Assembly (NCBI RefSeq): GCF_900112005.1
Contig: NZ_FOKK01000021.1
Coordinates: 21,280 to 85,279 of the forward strand
Source of the DNA: Algoriphagus aquimarinus
GTDB taxonomy: Bacteria; Bacteroidota; Bacteroidia; Cytophagales; Cyclobacteriaceae
Direction: 5' to 3'
Length of the DNA stretch: 64,000 bases
The notes beneath the pieces are model-generated. The model worked only from the letters and a program-made list of their open reading frames with translations. It was not told where the DNA came from and ran no database searches. The position numbers and the translations under genes were made by a program. Shown one piece after another: positions 43,852 through 53,710 of this stretch. Each line of letters starts with the position of its first letter. The stretch's first letter is position 1.

Positions 43852-44850
43852 ATGGACAAACTCAGAGCCATGATCACCGGAATACAAGGTTACGTTCCGG
43901 AATACAGGTTGACTAACAAAGAACTTGAGAAGCTTGTAGAAACAAATGACGAGTGGATCGTCTCAAGAACAGGAATTAAAGAAAGAAGAATACTTAAGGG
44001 AGAAAATCAAGGTACTTCAGTAATGGGTGCCGAAGCCGTCAAGGGTCTTTTGGAAAAAACAGGAACTGATCCTCTTGATGTTGATTTGATCATCTGTGCA
44101 ACCGTTACTCCTGATATGCCTTTCCCTGCTACGGGAAACATTATCGCGGACCTAGTCGGCGCAAAAAACAGCTACAGTTTCGATATCGGAGCCGCATGTT
44201 CAGGATTTTTATATGCCCTTCAAATTGGTAATCAGTTCATCCAAAGTGGGACGCACAAGAAAGTAATTGTAGTCGGAGCAGATAAAATGTCTTCAATTGT
44301 TAATTACAAGGATAGAGCAACATGTATACTTTTCGGTGATGGTGCAGGAGCAGTAATGCTTGAGCCTACTACTGAAGACCTAGGCATCGTTGATTCAATT
44401 CTTAAGTCTGATGGATCTGGAGCAAACTATCTTCAAATGAAGGCTGGAGGAAGTCGCAGACCTGCCACTCAAGAAACCTTAGACGCTGATGAGCACTATG
44501 CTTATCAGGAAGGCTCAACGGTGTTCAAGTTCGCAGTAACAAACATGGCGGATGTAAGTGCCGAGATAATGGAGAAAAACGGATTGACAGGAGATGATAT
44601 CGCTTGGCTTGTACCACATCAGGCAAATCTCCGAATTATCAATGCTACTGCCAATCGCATGGGAATCAGCTCTGAAAAAGTGATGATGAACATCGAAAAG
44701 TACGGTAACACAACAGCCGCAACTATACCTCTTTGCCTTTGGGACTATGAAAGTCAATTAAAAAAAGGTGACAATTTGATTCTTGCTGCATTTGGTGGCG
44801 GATTCACTTGGGGATCGATATACCTTAAGTGGGGTTACGACCCAAAATAA
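43852..44850 (+). CDS. fabH: 3-oxoacyl-ACP synthase III
   Basis: It condenses acetyl-CoA (or branched acyl-CoA) with malonyl-ACP to start fatty acid synthesis. The triad is visible: C116 in DIGAACSGFL, His in WLVPHQANLRII and Asn in EKYGNTTAATIP. WIVSRTGIKERR near the N-terminus is also typical. At 332 residues it is complete. It is the first gene after the rpmF terminator and precedes efp by 31 bp; the grouping rpmF-fabH-efp-accBC ties lipid initiation to translation genes. Confidence 0.95.
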   Translation: MDKLRAMITGIQGYVPEYRLTNKELEKLVETNDEWIVSRTGIKERRILKGENQGTSVMGAEAVKGLLEKTGTDPLDVDLIICATVTPDMPFPATGNIIADLVGAKNSYSFDIGAACSGFLYALQIGNQFIQSGTHKKVIVVGADKMSSIVNYKDRATCILFGDGAGAVMLEPTTEDLGIVDSILKSDGSGANYLQMKAGGSRRPATQETLDADEHYAYQEGSTVFKFAVTNMADVSAEIMEKNGLTGDDIAWLVPHQANLRIINATANRMGISSEKVMMNIEKYGNTTAATIPLCLWDYESQLKKGDNLILAAFGGGFTWGSIYLKWGYDPK

Positions 44851-44881
44851 GTTTATAGAAAAATAATACAACAATAATATT

Positions 44882-45445
44882 ATGGCTAGTACTGCAGATT
44901 TTAAAAACGGACTTTGTTTGGTCATGAATAATGACATCTACTCTATTGTGGAGTTTCAGCATGTCAAACCTGGAAAAGGCCCTGCATTTGTAAGAACAAA
45001 AATGAAAGGCATTACGTCAGGGAAGACTCTTGACAAAACTTTCAATGCAGGAGAAAAAGTAGAAACTGCTAGAGTGGAAAAAAGACCTCATCAGTTTTTG
45101 TATGCTGATGACATGGGCTACAACTTCATGGACACTACCACTTTCGAGCAGATCTCTATACAAGAAAAACTTATAGAAAGAGCTAACCTTCTGAAAGACG
45201 GGCAGTTTGTTGATATTTTAATTCATGACGAGACAGAAACTCCACTATCAGTTGAGCTTCCTCCTTTCGTAGAATTAATGATTACTTACACCGAGCCTGG
45301 CATCAAAGGTGACACGGCAACAAACGCATTGAAAGCAGCTACAGTAGAAACTGGAGCTACTGTAATGGTGCCCTTATTCGTGGAGCAAGATATCCTAATC
45401 AAGGTGGATACGCGCGATGGTTCCTACTCAGAAAGAGTAAAATAA
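44882..45445 (+). CDS. efp: Elongation factor P
   Basis: EF-P rescues ribosomes stalled on polyproline stretches. The 187-residue protein has its three beta-barrel domains; the loop PGKGPAF places K32 at the tip that contacts the P-site tRNA. GDTATNALKAATVETGA and VDTRDGSYSERV are the usual C-terminal signatures. Being a Lys-type EF-P, it may be modified, but no epmA or epmB gene is seen nearby. A hairpin terminator follows. Confidence 0.96.
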   Translation: MASTADFKNGLCLVMNNDIYSIVEFQHVKPGKGPAFVRTKMKGITSGKTLDKTFNAGEKVETARVEKRPHQFLYADDMGYNFMDTTTFEQISIQEKLIERANLLKDGQFVDILIHDETETPLSVELPPFVELMITYTEPGIKGDTATNALKAATVETGATVMVPLFVEQDILIKVDTRDGSYSERVK

Positions 45446-45452
45446 CTTAGTT

Positions 45453-45492
45453 AAGCTGTGTGATTTCATTAAATTACACAGCTTTATTGTTT
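45453..45492 (+). terminator. Terminator after efp
   Basis: AAGCTGTGT (45453-45461) pairs with ACACAGCTT (45476-45484), with an inner ATTT/AAAT pairing, followed by TATTGTTTT. Confidence 0.8.
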
Positions 45493-45541
45493 TAAAACCC
45501 ATTTAAAAAACTGCCTTAGGGCACCTCTAAATAATAGACCT

Positions 45542-46006
45542 ATGAAAGCAAAAGAGATTCAGGAGTTGATCGATTACATCTCCAATTCTGGTTTGGCGGA
45601 AGTTAAAATCAAGACTGACGAGTTTGAACTTTCTATTAAGAAATATGCAGAATCCAATGCTCCAAGAATGGTAGAAATGGCTGCAGCTCCTGCACCAGCG
45701 GCTATTGCTGCTCCAGCTCCAGCAGCTGCTCCAGCGCCTGCTGCAGATGCTACCCCATCTAATTTGGTAGAGATCAAATCCCCAATGATTGGTACATTTT
45801 ACCTGACATCCAGCCCGGATGCAGATCCATTTGTAGCTGTAGGAGATTCTGTCAAAACTGGACAAACAGTTTGTATCATCGAAGCTATGAAGCTTTTCAA
45901 TGAGATCGAATCTGAAATTTCCGGTAAAATCGTCAAAATCTTGGTTAGCAATTCTACTCCAGTAGAATATGATCAGCCATTATTCCTTGTAGATCCAGCG
46001 GGTTAA
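45542..46006 (+). CDS. accB: Biotin carboxyl carrier protein of acetyl-CoA carboxylase
   Basis: The 154-residue protein has an N-terminal helix (MKAKEIQELIDYI), a flexible Ala/Pro-rich linker (~residues 43-76), and the biotinyl domain with IEAMKLFNEIE, the Lys of EAMKL being biotinylated. The carrier shuttles the carboxyl group between AccC and the AccAD carboxyltransferase. accC follows after 25 bp. accA and accD are not in this window. Confidence 0.96.
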   Translation: MKAKEIQELIDYISNSGLAEVKIKTDEFELSIKKYAESNAPRMVEMAAAPAPAAIAAPAPAAAPAPAADATPSNLVEIKSPMIGTFYLTSSPDADPFVAVGDSVKTGQTVCIIEAMKLFNEIESEISGKIVKILVSNSTPVEYDQPLFLVDPAG

Positions 46007-46031
46007 TTTTTTCACCAAAAAATAAATAGCT

Positions 46032-47381
46032 GTGTTTAAAAAAATACTAATCGCCAACAGAGGCGAAATTGCCCTAAGAATCATCCGTACTTGTAAAGAG
46101 ATGGGGATAGAGACTGTGGCAGTTTACTCCACTGCGGATAAAGATAGTTTGCACGTAAGATTTGCAGACGAAGCTGTCTGTATAGGCCCGGCTCCAAGCC
46201 GCGACTCCTATCTAAATATCCCTAGAATCATTGCAGCTGCTGAAATCACTAATGCAGATGCAATTCACCCAGGATATGGGTTCCTTTCTGAAAATGCAGA
46301 ATTCTCTAAAATCTGTGAAGAATACGGAATCAAATTCATCGGTGCTAGTGCTGAGATGATTAACCAAATGGGTGACAAGGCTACGGCCAAAGCAACCATG
46401 AAAGCTGCTGGCGTACCAACTATCCCTGGTTCTGAAGGGATTTTGGAATCCATGGAGCAAGGTGTCAAACTCGCAACTGAAATGGGTTATCCTATCATTC
46501 TAAAAGCAACTGCCGGTGGCGGTGGTCGAGGAATGAGGATTGTTCGTGAAGAATCAGGATTCAAAAAAGCTTGGGATGATGCAAGAATGGAATCAGGTGC
46601 AGCCTTCGGCAACGATGGCCTATACCTTGAAAAATATGTAGAGGAACCTCGACATATAGAGATTCAAATCATCGGAGATAGAACAGGAAAAGCTTGTCAT
46701 CTTTCGGAGAGAGATTGCTCCATTCAGAGAAGACATCAGAAACTAATTGAAGAAACTCCTTCCCCATTCATTACGGATGAACTTCGCGAAGAAATGGGTA
46801 AAGCTGCCATCAAAGGGGCTGAGGCGATAGGATACGAAGGCGCTGGAACAGTAGAATTCCTTGTAGATAAGCATCGCAATTTCTTCTTCATGGAAATGAA
46901 TACTCGAATTCAAGTAGAGCATCCCATCACCGAAGAAGTTACTGATTTTGACTTGATCAAAGAACAAATCAAAGTGGCTGCTGGTGAGACTATTTCTGGA
47001 AGAAACTACTATCCTAAGCTATATGCTATGGAATGTAGAATCAACGCAGAAGATCCTACGCATGGTTTCAGACCAAGTCCAGGAAAGATTCAAAACCTTC
47101 ATGTTCCTGGTGGACGTGGTGTGAGAATTGATTCACACGTATATGCAGGCTATGTGATTCCTCCTAATTACGATTCCATGATTGCCAAGCTGATTGTCAG
47201 CGGTCAGTCTAGAGAAGAAGTGATCGTGAGAATGAAAAGAGCTCTCGAGGAATTTGTAATTGACGGTATCAAAACCACTATTCCTTTCCATATCGCATTG
47301 TTAGAAAATGAGCAATTCAAAGCAGGAAACTTCACTACGAAGTTCTTGGAAGACTTTGACTTCTCCGTGATTAAAGGATAA
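46032..47381 (+). CDS. accC: Biotin carboxylase subunit of acetyl-CoA carboxylase
   Basis: The start is GTG at 46032 (MFKKILIANRGEIALRI). The 449-residue ATP-grasp enzyme shows SRDSYLNIPRIIAAA, AIHPGYGFLSENA, KATAGGGGRGMRIV (glycine-rich ATP loop), RDCSIQRRHQKLIEE and EMNTRIQVEHPITEEV. It carboxylates biotin on AccB with ATP and bicarbonate. Length and motifs are those of AccC rather than longer pyruvate or propionyl-CoA carboxylases. A terminator closes the unit. Confidence 0.95.
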   Translation: MFKKILIANRGEIALRIIRTCKEMGIETVAVYSTADKDSLHVRFADEAVCIGPAPSRDSYLNIPRIIAAAEITNADAIHPGYGFLSENAEFSKICEEYGIKFIGASAEMINQMGDKATAKATMKAAGVPTIPGSEGILESMEQGVKLATEMGYPIILKATAGGGGRGMRIVREESGFKKAWDDARMESGAAFGNDGLYLEKYVEEPRHIEIQIIGDRTGKACHLSERDCSIQRRHQKLIEETPSPFITDELREEMGKAAIKGAEAIGYEGAGTVEFLVDKHRNFFFMEMNTRIQVEHPITEEVTDFDLIKEQIKVAAGETISGRNYYPKLYAMECRINAEDPTHGFRPSPGKIQNLHVPGGRGVRIDSHVYAGYVIPPNYDSMIAKLIVSGQSREEVIVRMKRALEEFVIDGIKTTIPFHIALLENEQFKAGNFTTKFLEDFDFSVIKG

Positions 47382-47401
47382 TTCCAATACATAAAATATA
47401 G

Positions 47402-47431
47402 AAAAGCTGTCCAACTGGGCAGCTTTTTTTG
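47402..47431 (+). terminator. Terminator after accC
   Basis: AAAAGCTGTCC (47402-47412), loop AACT, GGGCAGCTTTT (47417-47427) with one G-U pair, then T-run. Confidence 0.88.
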
Positions 47432-47632
47432 TTTAAAAGCATTATTATATCACGCCAGGAGATAAAAATATTTTTCTTGAAAAATCACAAAACATTTATC
47501 TGTTAATTAATATTTTAGCATAAGTTTTTTTTCTTTAATTAAAAAAAGTCGAGAATAATTTTACTGTCAGGACAGCTTTTGTCCAAATTATCACTAGTTT
47601 GAAAGCGATTTTAATATCGATTTAACCCAATA

Positions 47633-49945
47633 ATGACATCTTCCCCAATTTTACGACTCTTTGCATTCTCTTGCTTTGGCTTAGCAATCTTTAGTTGTAG
47701 CCCAAAACAGAGCGATGAAATACTACTGTCAGATATTGAACAGGTAAGTTATAATTTCCATATCCGACCTATTCTTTCTGACAAATGCTTTGTTTGTCAT
47801 GGCCCTGATGCAAACAAACGTGAATCAGACCTACGCCTTGACACAGAAGCTGGTGCTTATGCTGCACTGAAAGAAGATCCAAATCATTTTGTGATTAAGC
47901 CTGGAAGCTTAGAGGAATCTACTGTTTACCATAGGATCATTTCCGAAGATCCAGGAGAGCTAATGCCTCCACCAGAATCTAATCTTGCCTTATCCAACTC
48001 GGAAATTCAACTGATCAAAAAGTGGATCGAGCAAGGAGCTAAATATGAACCGCACTGGGCTTTTGTAAAAGCAGAAAAGGCTAAACTTCCAGAAGAGACT
48101 GACTGGACTATCAATGAAATAGATCGCTTTGCTTTGAAGAAAATGAAGGAAAAAGGACTTAAACCTAATCCTGAAGCTAAGCCTAATGAACTGATCAAGC
48201 GGGCAAGTTTAGATCTGACAGGGCTCCCTCCAAGTCCTGAAGTTTTGGATAGATTTGGAGATTTCACTGGTAAGCTTTCTTATGAAGATTTATTGGATGG
48301 TTTGCTAGAAGATTCAGGATTCGGTGAGAAAATGGCCATTCTTTGGATGGATATTTCCAGGTATTCTGATAGCTATGGTTATCAGGATGACAATATCAGA
48401 ACTCAGTGGCCTTATCGAGATTGGGTAATTCATGCTTTCAATGAAAACATGCCATATGACAAATTTGTCACCTGGCAACTTGCTGGAGACCTATTGCCGG
48501 ATGCAAGCAAAGAACAGATTTTGGCAACAGCCTTTAATAGAAACCACAAATACACAGAAGAAGGTGGTGTAATCGATGAGGAATACCGAATCGAATACGT
48601 CCTAGATAAGACAAACACGGTGAGCAAAGGTCTATTAGGCATTACGATAGAGTGTGCCCAATGCCATGACCATAAGTACGATCCTTTCTCTCAAAAAGAG
48701 TATTATGAGATGTTTGCCTTTTTCAATAATACACCTGAAAAAGGATATCAAGGTGATGTTTCTCAATCCAAGCCAGCTAAAACTCCTATTCTCTTTGTAG
48801 ACCAGGAAGATATTTCTGGCATTATGGGTTTCATCAATTATGCAGATACAGCCAAACTGAGTATTTCCGTAATGGGCGAGCTCGATGAGCAGCGACCAAC
48901 CTACATACTTGACCGCGGGGTCTATGATGCACCTACTACTGAAGTAGAACCATCTACGCCTAGTTCCATTATGGAATTTCCAGAAGATCTTGAAAAGAAC
49001 CGTCTGGGCTTAGCAAAATGGATCACAGCTAGAGAAAATCCTCTGACAGCTAGAGTATTTGTAAATCTAATGTGGCAGGAGATTTTCGGCCAAGGAATAG
49101 TAAAATCTGCCGGTGACTTTGGCATGCAAGGTGACCTCCCTACCCATCCTGAGTTATTGGATTGGCTGGCAGTAGATTTTATGGAAAATGGTTGGGATAT
49201 AAAGCGATTGATGAAGCAAATTCTTAGCTCTGCTACCTACAAGCAGTCAGCTGTAATTACTGAAAAGCATCTCAATACTGATCCTGCAAATTTATATCTG
49301 GCAAGAGCTCCCCGACTTCGTTTACCTGCTGAAAATATTCAGGACTTGGTACTTGCTAGTAGCGGACTTTTGGTGAGAACATTGGGAGGCCCAAGTCTAA
49401 AGCCATATATGCCTGAAGGTATATGGGAAGCTGCTACCTCTGGAAGAGGCGTTTTGGCAACCTATATTCAAGATAAAGGAGACAAACTCTATCGCAGAGG
49501 TCTATATAATTTCATCAAACTCACTGTCCCTCCACCGAAGGCGATAATCTTTGATTCCAGTAATCGTGATCGATGTGAAATAGGAAGAAGTAGAACCAAT
49601 ACACCATTACAAGCACTGGTGATGATGAATGACCCGATGATATTGGAAGCATCCCGTGTGCTAGCAAGCAAAATGTGGGACGAGTACACAGATGAAGATA
49701 ATGCTATAGCCAATTCATTCAAACGTATTGTTTGCAGAGATATGAGCAGCAAGGAAAAGTCTATCCTTCTCTCCTATTACGAAGATCAATTAGAGAGATT
49801 TAGTAAAAATCCAGACCAAGTACTCCCTACTTTAAGCGTAGGTGAATATCCACTGGAACAAAAAAATATCAATCCAGAAACTGCAGCGCTCATGCAAGTG
49901 ATCGTGAGTATTTACAATCTGGAAGAAACCATTACCAAGAGCTGA
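47633..49945 (+). CDS. Planctomycete-type cytochrome c / DUF1549 / DUF1553 lipoprotein
   Basis: A lipoprotein signal ends at IFSC (C22). A PSCyt1-type c-heme domain follows with CFVCH (C52-C55-H56) and MPPPESNLALS, then DUF1549 (WTINEIDRFALKKMKEKGL, RASLDLTGLPPSPEVL) with a second heme-like CAQCH (C341-C344-H345), and DUF1553 (NPLTARVFVNLMWQEIFGQGIV, RRGLYNFIKLTVPPPKAI). At 770 residues it lacks the LamG-type insert of many homologues. These proteins are abundant in Planctomycetes and recur in marine Bacteroidota; their biochemical role is unknown. The DUF1501 gene starts 1 bp after its stop. Confidence 0.88.
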   Translation: MTSSPILRLFAFSCFGLAIFSCSPKQSDEILLSDIEQVSYNFHIRPILSDKCFVCHGPDANKRESDLRLDTEAGAYAALKEDPNHFVIKPGSLEESTVYHRIISEDPGELMPPPESNLALSNSEIQLIKKWIEQGAKYEPHWAFVKAEKAKLPEETDWTINEIDRFALKKMKEKGLKPNPEAKPNELIKRASLDLTGLPPSPEVLDRFGDFTGKLSYEDLLDGLLEDSGFGEKMAILWMDISRYSDSYGYQDDNIRTQWPYRDWVIHAFNENMPYDKFVTWQLAGDLLPDASKEQILATAFNRNHKYTEEGGVIDEEYRIEYVLDKTNTVSKGLLGITIECAQCHDHKYDPFSQKEYYEMFAFFNNTPEKGYQGDVSQSKPAKTPILFVDQEDISGIMGFINYADTAKLSISVMGELDEQRPTYILDRGVYDAPTTEVEPSTPSSIMEFPEDLEKNRLGLAKWITARENPLTARVFVNLMWQEIFGQGIVKSAGDFGMQGDLPTHPELLDWLAVDFMENGWDIKRLMKQILSSATYKQSAVITEKHLNTDPANLYLARAPRLRLPAENIQDLVLASSGLLVRTLGGPSLKPYMPEGIWEAATSGRGVLATYIQDKGDKLYRRGLYNFIKLTVPPPKAIIFDSSNRDRCEIGRSRTNTPLQALVMMNDPMILEASRVLASKMWDEYTDEDNAIANSFKRIVCRDMSSKEKSILLSYYEDQLERFSKNPDQVLPTLSVGEYPLEQKNINPETAALMQVIVSIYNLEETITKS

Positions 49946-49946
49946 C

Positions 49947-51401
49947 ATGGAAAAGGAAATATTAGAAGAAGGATTAAATCACAACCGAAGGAAATTTCTT
50001 TCTAGACTTAGCCTTGGGGTTGGAAGTCTGGCACTGGGTTCTCTATTGGTTCCTGATCTTTTTTCTGGAAAAGCTGAGGCTGAAGAAGCGATGATGAAAG
50101 CACTTCCTCATTTTGCTCCAAAGGCGAAAAGAGTTATTTATCTATTTCAAAATGGTGCTCCAAGTCAATTGGAATCATTTGATTATAAGCCTCTTTTGAA
50201 TAAAAGAATGGGAGAAGAACTCCCTGAATCTATTCGTGGCACGCAGCGACTCACCGGAATGACCGCTGGTCAATCTTCTTTTCCTTTAGTAGGTTCTCAT
50301 TACAAATTTGACCAATACGGAGAATCAAGAGCTTGGATATCAGAGGTTTTCCCACATACTGCTGGAATTGTCGATGATATTTGTATCGTGAAATCCATGC
50401 ATACTGATGCGATCAATCACGACCCAGCGCTTACTTTCTTCCAAACGGGTGCTCAGGTAGGAAATCGCCCAAGTATGGGATCTTGGTTGAGCTATGGATT
50501 AGGATCTGAGAATAGTAATCTTCCGGCATTTTCTGTTTTGCTAAGTCGTGGACGAGGCAATGGACAGGGAGTATATTCTAAACTGTGGAGTAATGGCTTC
50601 CTAGATGCCACTCACCAAGGCGTTCAGTTTTCCAATTCTGAAGATCCAGTACTTTATCTCAAAGACCCTGAATCAATGAGTCGCTCCGAAAGAAGGAAAA
50701 TGATAGATCAGATTGCTGAAATGAATAATTTAAGCATGCAGCAATTCAATGATCCTGAGATTTCTGCTAAAGTAAAGCAATACGAAATGGCTTACCGCAT
50801 GCAGACAGCCGTCCCAGAAATGACTGATATTTCCAAAGAGCCAGAGAGTATCATCAAACTCTACGGCCCAGATTGTCTAGTTCCAGGTACCTATGCCGCC
50901 AATTGTCTTTTGGCTAGAAAGCTATCAGAAAGTGGTGTGCGATTCGTACAACTCTATCATCAAGGTTGGGATCAACATGGCAATCTCCCAAATGAAATGC
51001 GACTTCAAGCCGAAGATGTGGATCAAGCCTCGGCGGCTCTCATTACAGATTTGAAACAAAGAGGTTTATTGGATGAAACCCTCGTAATCTGGGGTGGAGA
51101 ATTTGGAAGAACAAATTATTGCCAAGGAAAAATATTGGTTGACAACTATGGTCGTGATCACCATCCACGCGCATTCTCTATCTGGATGGCAGGTGGCGGA
51201 GTAAAGTCCGGAATGGTCTATGGCGAGACGGATGAATTTGGCTACAACATCACCGAAAACCCTGTGCACGTGCATGATTTCCAAGCTACTGTCCTTCACC
51301 TTATGGGAATTGATCACGAGCGCATGACATACAAACACTTAGGAAGAAGATATCGTCTGACCGATGTCTCAGGCAAAGTAGTAAAAGACTTAATTGCTTA
51401 G
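49947..51401 (+). CDS. DUF1501 protein with Tat signal
   Basis: The twin-arginine signal is HNRRKFLSRLSLGVGSLAL (R14-R15), indicating folded export. The mature part is an alkaline-phosphatase/sulfatase-like fold: RVIYLFQNGAPSQLESFDYKP, SMHTDAINHDPALTFFQTG, HQGWDQHGNLP, VIWGGEFGRTN and GRDHHPRAFSIWMAGGGVK. DUF1501 proteins are almost always encoded beside DUF1549/DUF1553 proteins, as here. Metal-binding His/Asp residues suggest a hydrolase, but no substrate is established. Confidence 0.9.
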   Translation: MEKEILEEGLNHNRRKFLSRLSLGVGSLALGSLLVPDLFSGKAEAEEAMMKALPHFAPKAKRVIYLFQNGAPSQLESFDYKPLLNKRMGEELPESIRGTQRLTGMTAGQSSFPLVGSHYKFDQYGESRAWISEVFPHTAGIVDDICIVKSMHTDAINHDPALTFFQTGAQVGNRPSMGSWLSYGLGSENSNLPAFSVLLSRGRGNGQGVYSKLWSNGFLDATHQGVQFSNSEDPVLYLKDPESMSRSERRKMIDQIAEMNNLSMQQFNDPEISAKVKQYEMAYRMQTAVPEMTDISKEPESIIKLYGPDCLVPGTYAANCLLARKLSESGVRFVQLYHQGWDQHGNLPNEMRLQAEDVDQASAALITDLKQRGLLDETLVIWGGEFGRTNYCQGKILVDNYGRDHHPRAFSIWMAGGGVKSGMVYGETDEFGYNITENPVHVHDFQATVLHLMGIDHERMTYKHLGRRYRLTDVSGKVVKDLIA

Positions 51402-51408
51402 AAACCAT

Positions 51409-53538
51409 ATGTTCAAGATTTCTTCGATCAGATCTATTCTGGAAAGCACTCTTTTTGTTTGGATAGGTCTCACACTCATCATCACCCTTGCGGGAAATTC
51501 TCTGGTGCTGCCTGACTGGCTACAGGTAGTCGGCAGAAGCCATCCCATTTTATTACACTTCCCTATTGTATTGCTGTTAATGGGCTTGCTTTTTTTCTGG
51601 ATTCCAGGAATTGACAAGAAACCTGAGATTAGAGAAATAGGTGAAATCAGTTTTCTTGCCGGCTGTAATTTCGCAGGAATCACGGTATTGGCTGGGCTGA
51701 TTTTGGCACAGGAAGAATATACCGGTGAGATACTTACTTGGCACAAATGGGGAGGTCTGGTGGTTTTCGGAGGCTGTGTCTTGCTCTATTTTTTCAGAGC
51801 TATCCAAGCAAATATTATACGGTTGTCTAGTGTCGCGTTAGCCATAGCTATAATCGCTACAGGTCATTGGGGTGCAGGATTGACACACGGGGAAGATTTT
51901 CTTCTGGCTCCCATTCAGTCAAATGAAATTGAAGTAATCCCTTTAGCTGAAGCTGAAATCTTCGGAGATGTGGTTCAGCCTATTTTGCAGGCAAAATGCA
52001 TCAGTTGCCATAAAGAAGGAAAGATCAAAGGAGAGCTAAGAATGGATCATATCGAAGGCTTACAAAAAGGAGGAAAATCCGGTCCATTTGTACTTGCTGG
52101 AGATTTTGAGAAGTCACTACTAATTCAGAGAATCAACCTTCCTGAAGATGACAAGAAGCACATGCCTCCAAAGAACAAGGCTCAATTAACTGAAGAAGAA
52201 CTATTGATTTTAAGTGAATGGGTTGCTTCAGGCGCTAGTTTTGAGCAAAAGCTGGTTACGCTTCCTGCTAAAAATGAACTTTACCAGTTGGCTTCAGTGA
52301 AGTTTGAAGGCAATAAAATTTATTCCTTTGACGCTGCAGACAAAGAAGATATTCAGGAATTAAATACTTCATACAGATCTATTCAGGCTCTTTTTCCTGA
52401 GTCTCCTGCATTGGATGTCTCATATTTTGGCATTTCTGCTTTTCCTCCTAAATCACTTTCAGACCTAAAAATAGTCAAAGACCAAATTGTCCGATTTAGT
52501 CTGAACAAAATGCCTTTGGCTGGTGTGGATCTTAAGTTTTTGAAGGACTTCAAGCATCTGGAAGAACTTCAACTGAACTTCACAGACTTGAATGCTGATC
52601 AGATGAAGGTGATTTCTGAACTGAACACCTTAGAAGTTTTGGCCATTTCCGGCAACACAGTTGATCAGGCATCTATACAAAATCTCGCAAAAATGAAGTC
52701 TTTGAAAAAGCTTTATTTATGGGAAACCGCGATGAGTAGTCAAGATCAGGAAACCATTAAAAAGGCACTTCCAGAAACTGTAATAGACTTTGGATTTGAC
52801 GGTAAGGGAATTATTTATGATTTGAACAGCCCAATCATTTCTCAAGCAGAGATGATCTATCAGGACAGTCTTGAGATAAAGCTCTCTCACCCTATTAAAA
52901 CAGCTGAGATCCGCTACACACTTGATGGAACCGAGCCAGATAGTACATCGAGTACGATTTATACCAAACCAATATTTGTCACGAATACCGGAAAGGTCAT
53001 AGCAAAAGCATTTGCAAAGGATTGGAATGGCTCTAAACCTACTGAATCGGTTTTCATGCATTCTGGAATCAAGCCATCTGAATTCTCGCTGGTTTACGAG
53101 CCTAATTCAAAGTATAAGGCTTCAGGGCCCGCGACTCTATTCGACTTAGAAAAAGCTGATGCATCAAATCATGGGCAAAAATGGTTGGGCTTTCAGGATG
53201 AACCGATGGTTTTGGAAGTAGACTTTAAGGGTTTATCTAAAGCCAAAGAAATTTCTCTGAGTCTTCTTTACAATGAAGCGGCACATATTTTCCCTCCTGA
53301 AAAGGTGAGCGTTCAAGGGTTGGAAAATGGAACATGGAAGACTCTAGCGAGCAATTCTCCTGCTGTGTCTACAAAAGCCTTATCAGCACGGTCAGAACTT
53401 CTAACTCTTGAGTTAGAAAACACGAACTACGACAAGCTTAAAATCACACTAACTCCTCTTGCTCATTTACCTAAATGGCATCAGAACCCAGGAGACAAAG
53501 CATGGGTATTTGTGGATGAGGTGATTTTCAATCAGTGA
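51409..53538 (+). CDS. Membrane protein: DUF2231-like domain, c-type cytochrome domain, LRR-like segment, chitobiase-like domain
   Basis: The ATG at 51409 is preferred over the TTG at 51394, which lies before the DUF1501 stop. Order in 709 residues: four or five membrane helices with GRSHPILLHFPIVLLLMG (~43-160); a PSCyt1 domain with CISCH (C197-C200-H201) and HMPP (M252); leucine-rich segments (~350-460; LKFLKDFKHLEELQLNF); a CHB_HEX_C-like domain (IRYTLDGTEPDSTSSTIY, ~485-560); and a C-terminal beta-sandwich that may bind ligand. It follows DUF1501 by 7 bp, so the three genes form an operon. Heme attachment and surface binding are inferred. Confidence 0.8.
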   Translation: MFKISSIRSILESTLFVWIGLTLIITLAGNSLVLPDWLQVVGRSHPILLHFPIVLLLMGLLFFWIPGIDKKPEIREIGEISFLAGCNFAGITVLAGLILAQEEYTGEILTWHKWGGLVVFGGCVLLYFFRAIQANIIRLSSVALAIAIIATGHWGAGLTHGEDFLLAPIQSNEIEVIPLAEAEIFGDVVQPILQAKCISCHKEGKIKGELRMDHIEGLQKGGKSGPFVLAGDFEKSLLIQRINLPEDDKKHMPPKNKAQLTEEELLILSEWVASGASFEQKLVTLPAKNELYQLASVKFEGNKIYSFDAADKEDIQELNTSYRSIQALFPESPALDVSYFGISAFPPKSLSDLKIVKDQIVRFSLNKMPLAGVDLKFLKDFKHLEELQLNFTDLNADQMKVISELNTLEVLAISGNTVDQASIQNLAKMKSLKKLYLWETAMSSQDQETIKKALPETVIDFGFDGKGIIYDLNSPIISQAEMIYQDSLEIKLSHPIKTAEIRYTLDGTEPDSTSSTIYTKPIFVTNTGKVIAKAFAKDWNGSKPTESVFMHSGIKPSEFSLVYEPNSKYKASGPATLFDLEKADASNHGQKWLGFQDEPMVLEVDFKGLSKAKEISLSLLYNEAAHIFPPEKVSVQGLENGTWKTLASNSPAVSTKALSARSELLTLELENTNYDKLKITLTPLAHLPKWHQNPGDKAWVFVDEVIFNQ

Positions 53539-53591
53539 AAATGAAAAACCGTATAGGAACAATCTTGACTTAAGTTAAAACTGATTAACTA

Positions 53592-53621
53592 ATTGTAAAT
53601 CAGTATCGATCTTTACATTTG
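53592..53621 (+). promoter_or_regulatory. Probable promoter of the cyclase-TPR gene
   Basis: ATTG (53592-53595), 18 bp spacer, TACATTTG (53614-53621), a full -7 match. The predicted leader is ~80 nt. Confidence 0.45.
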
Positions 53622-53710
53622 GTATTTTCTAAGCTCCTGAAAAATGATTAGATTAATTGCTACTCTTAATTGAGTTAATGTAGATTTCTTACCCTCATTT
53701 ACAATTTTTC

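Noticed and set aside
45527..45865. Minus-strand frames opposite accB, including an Ala/Gly-rich one
   Set aside because: They are mirror images of the Ala/Pro-rich linker codons of accB.
46212..46967. Several minus-strand frames inside accC
   Set aside because: They lie wholly inside a strongly conserved gene and show no protein-like features.
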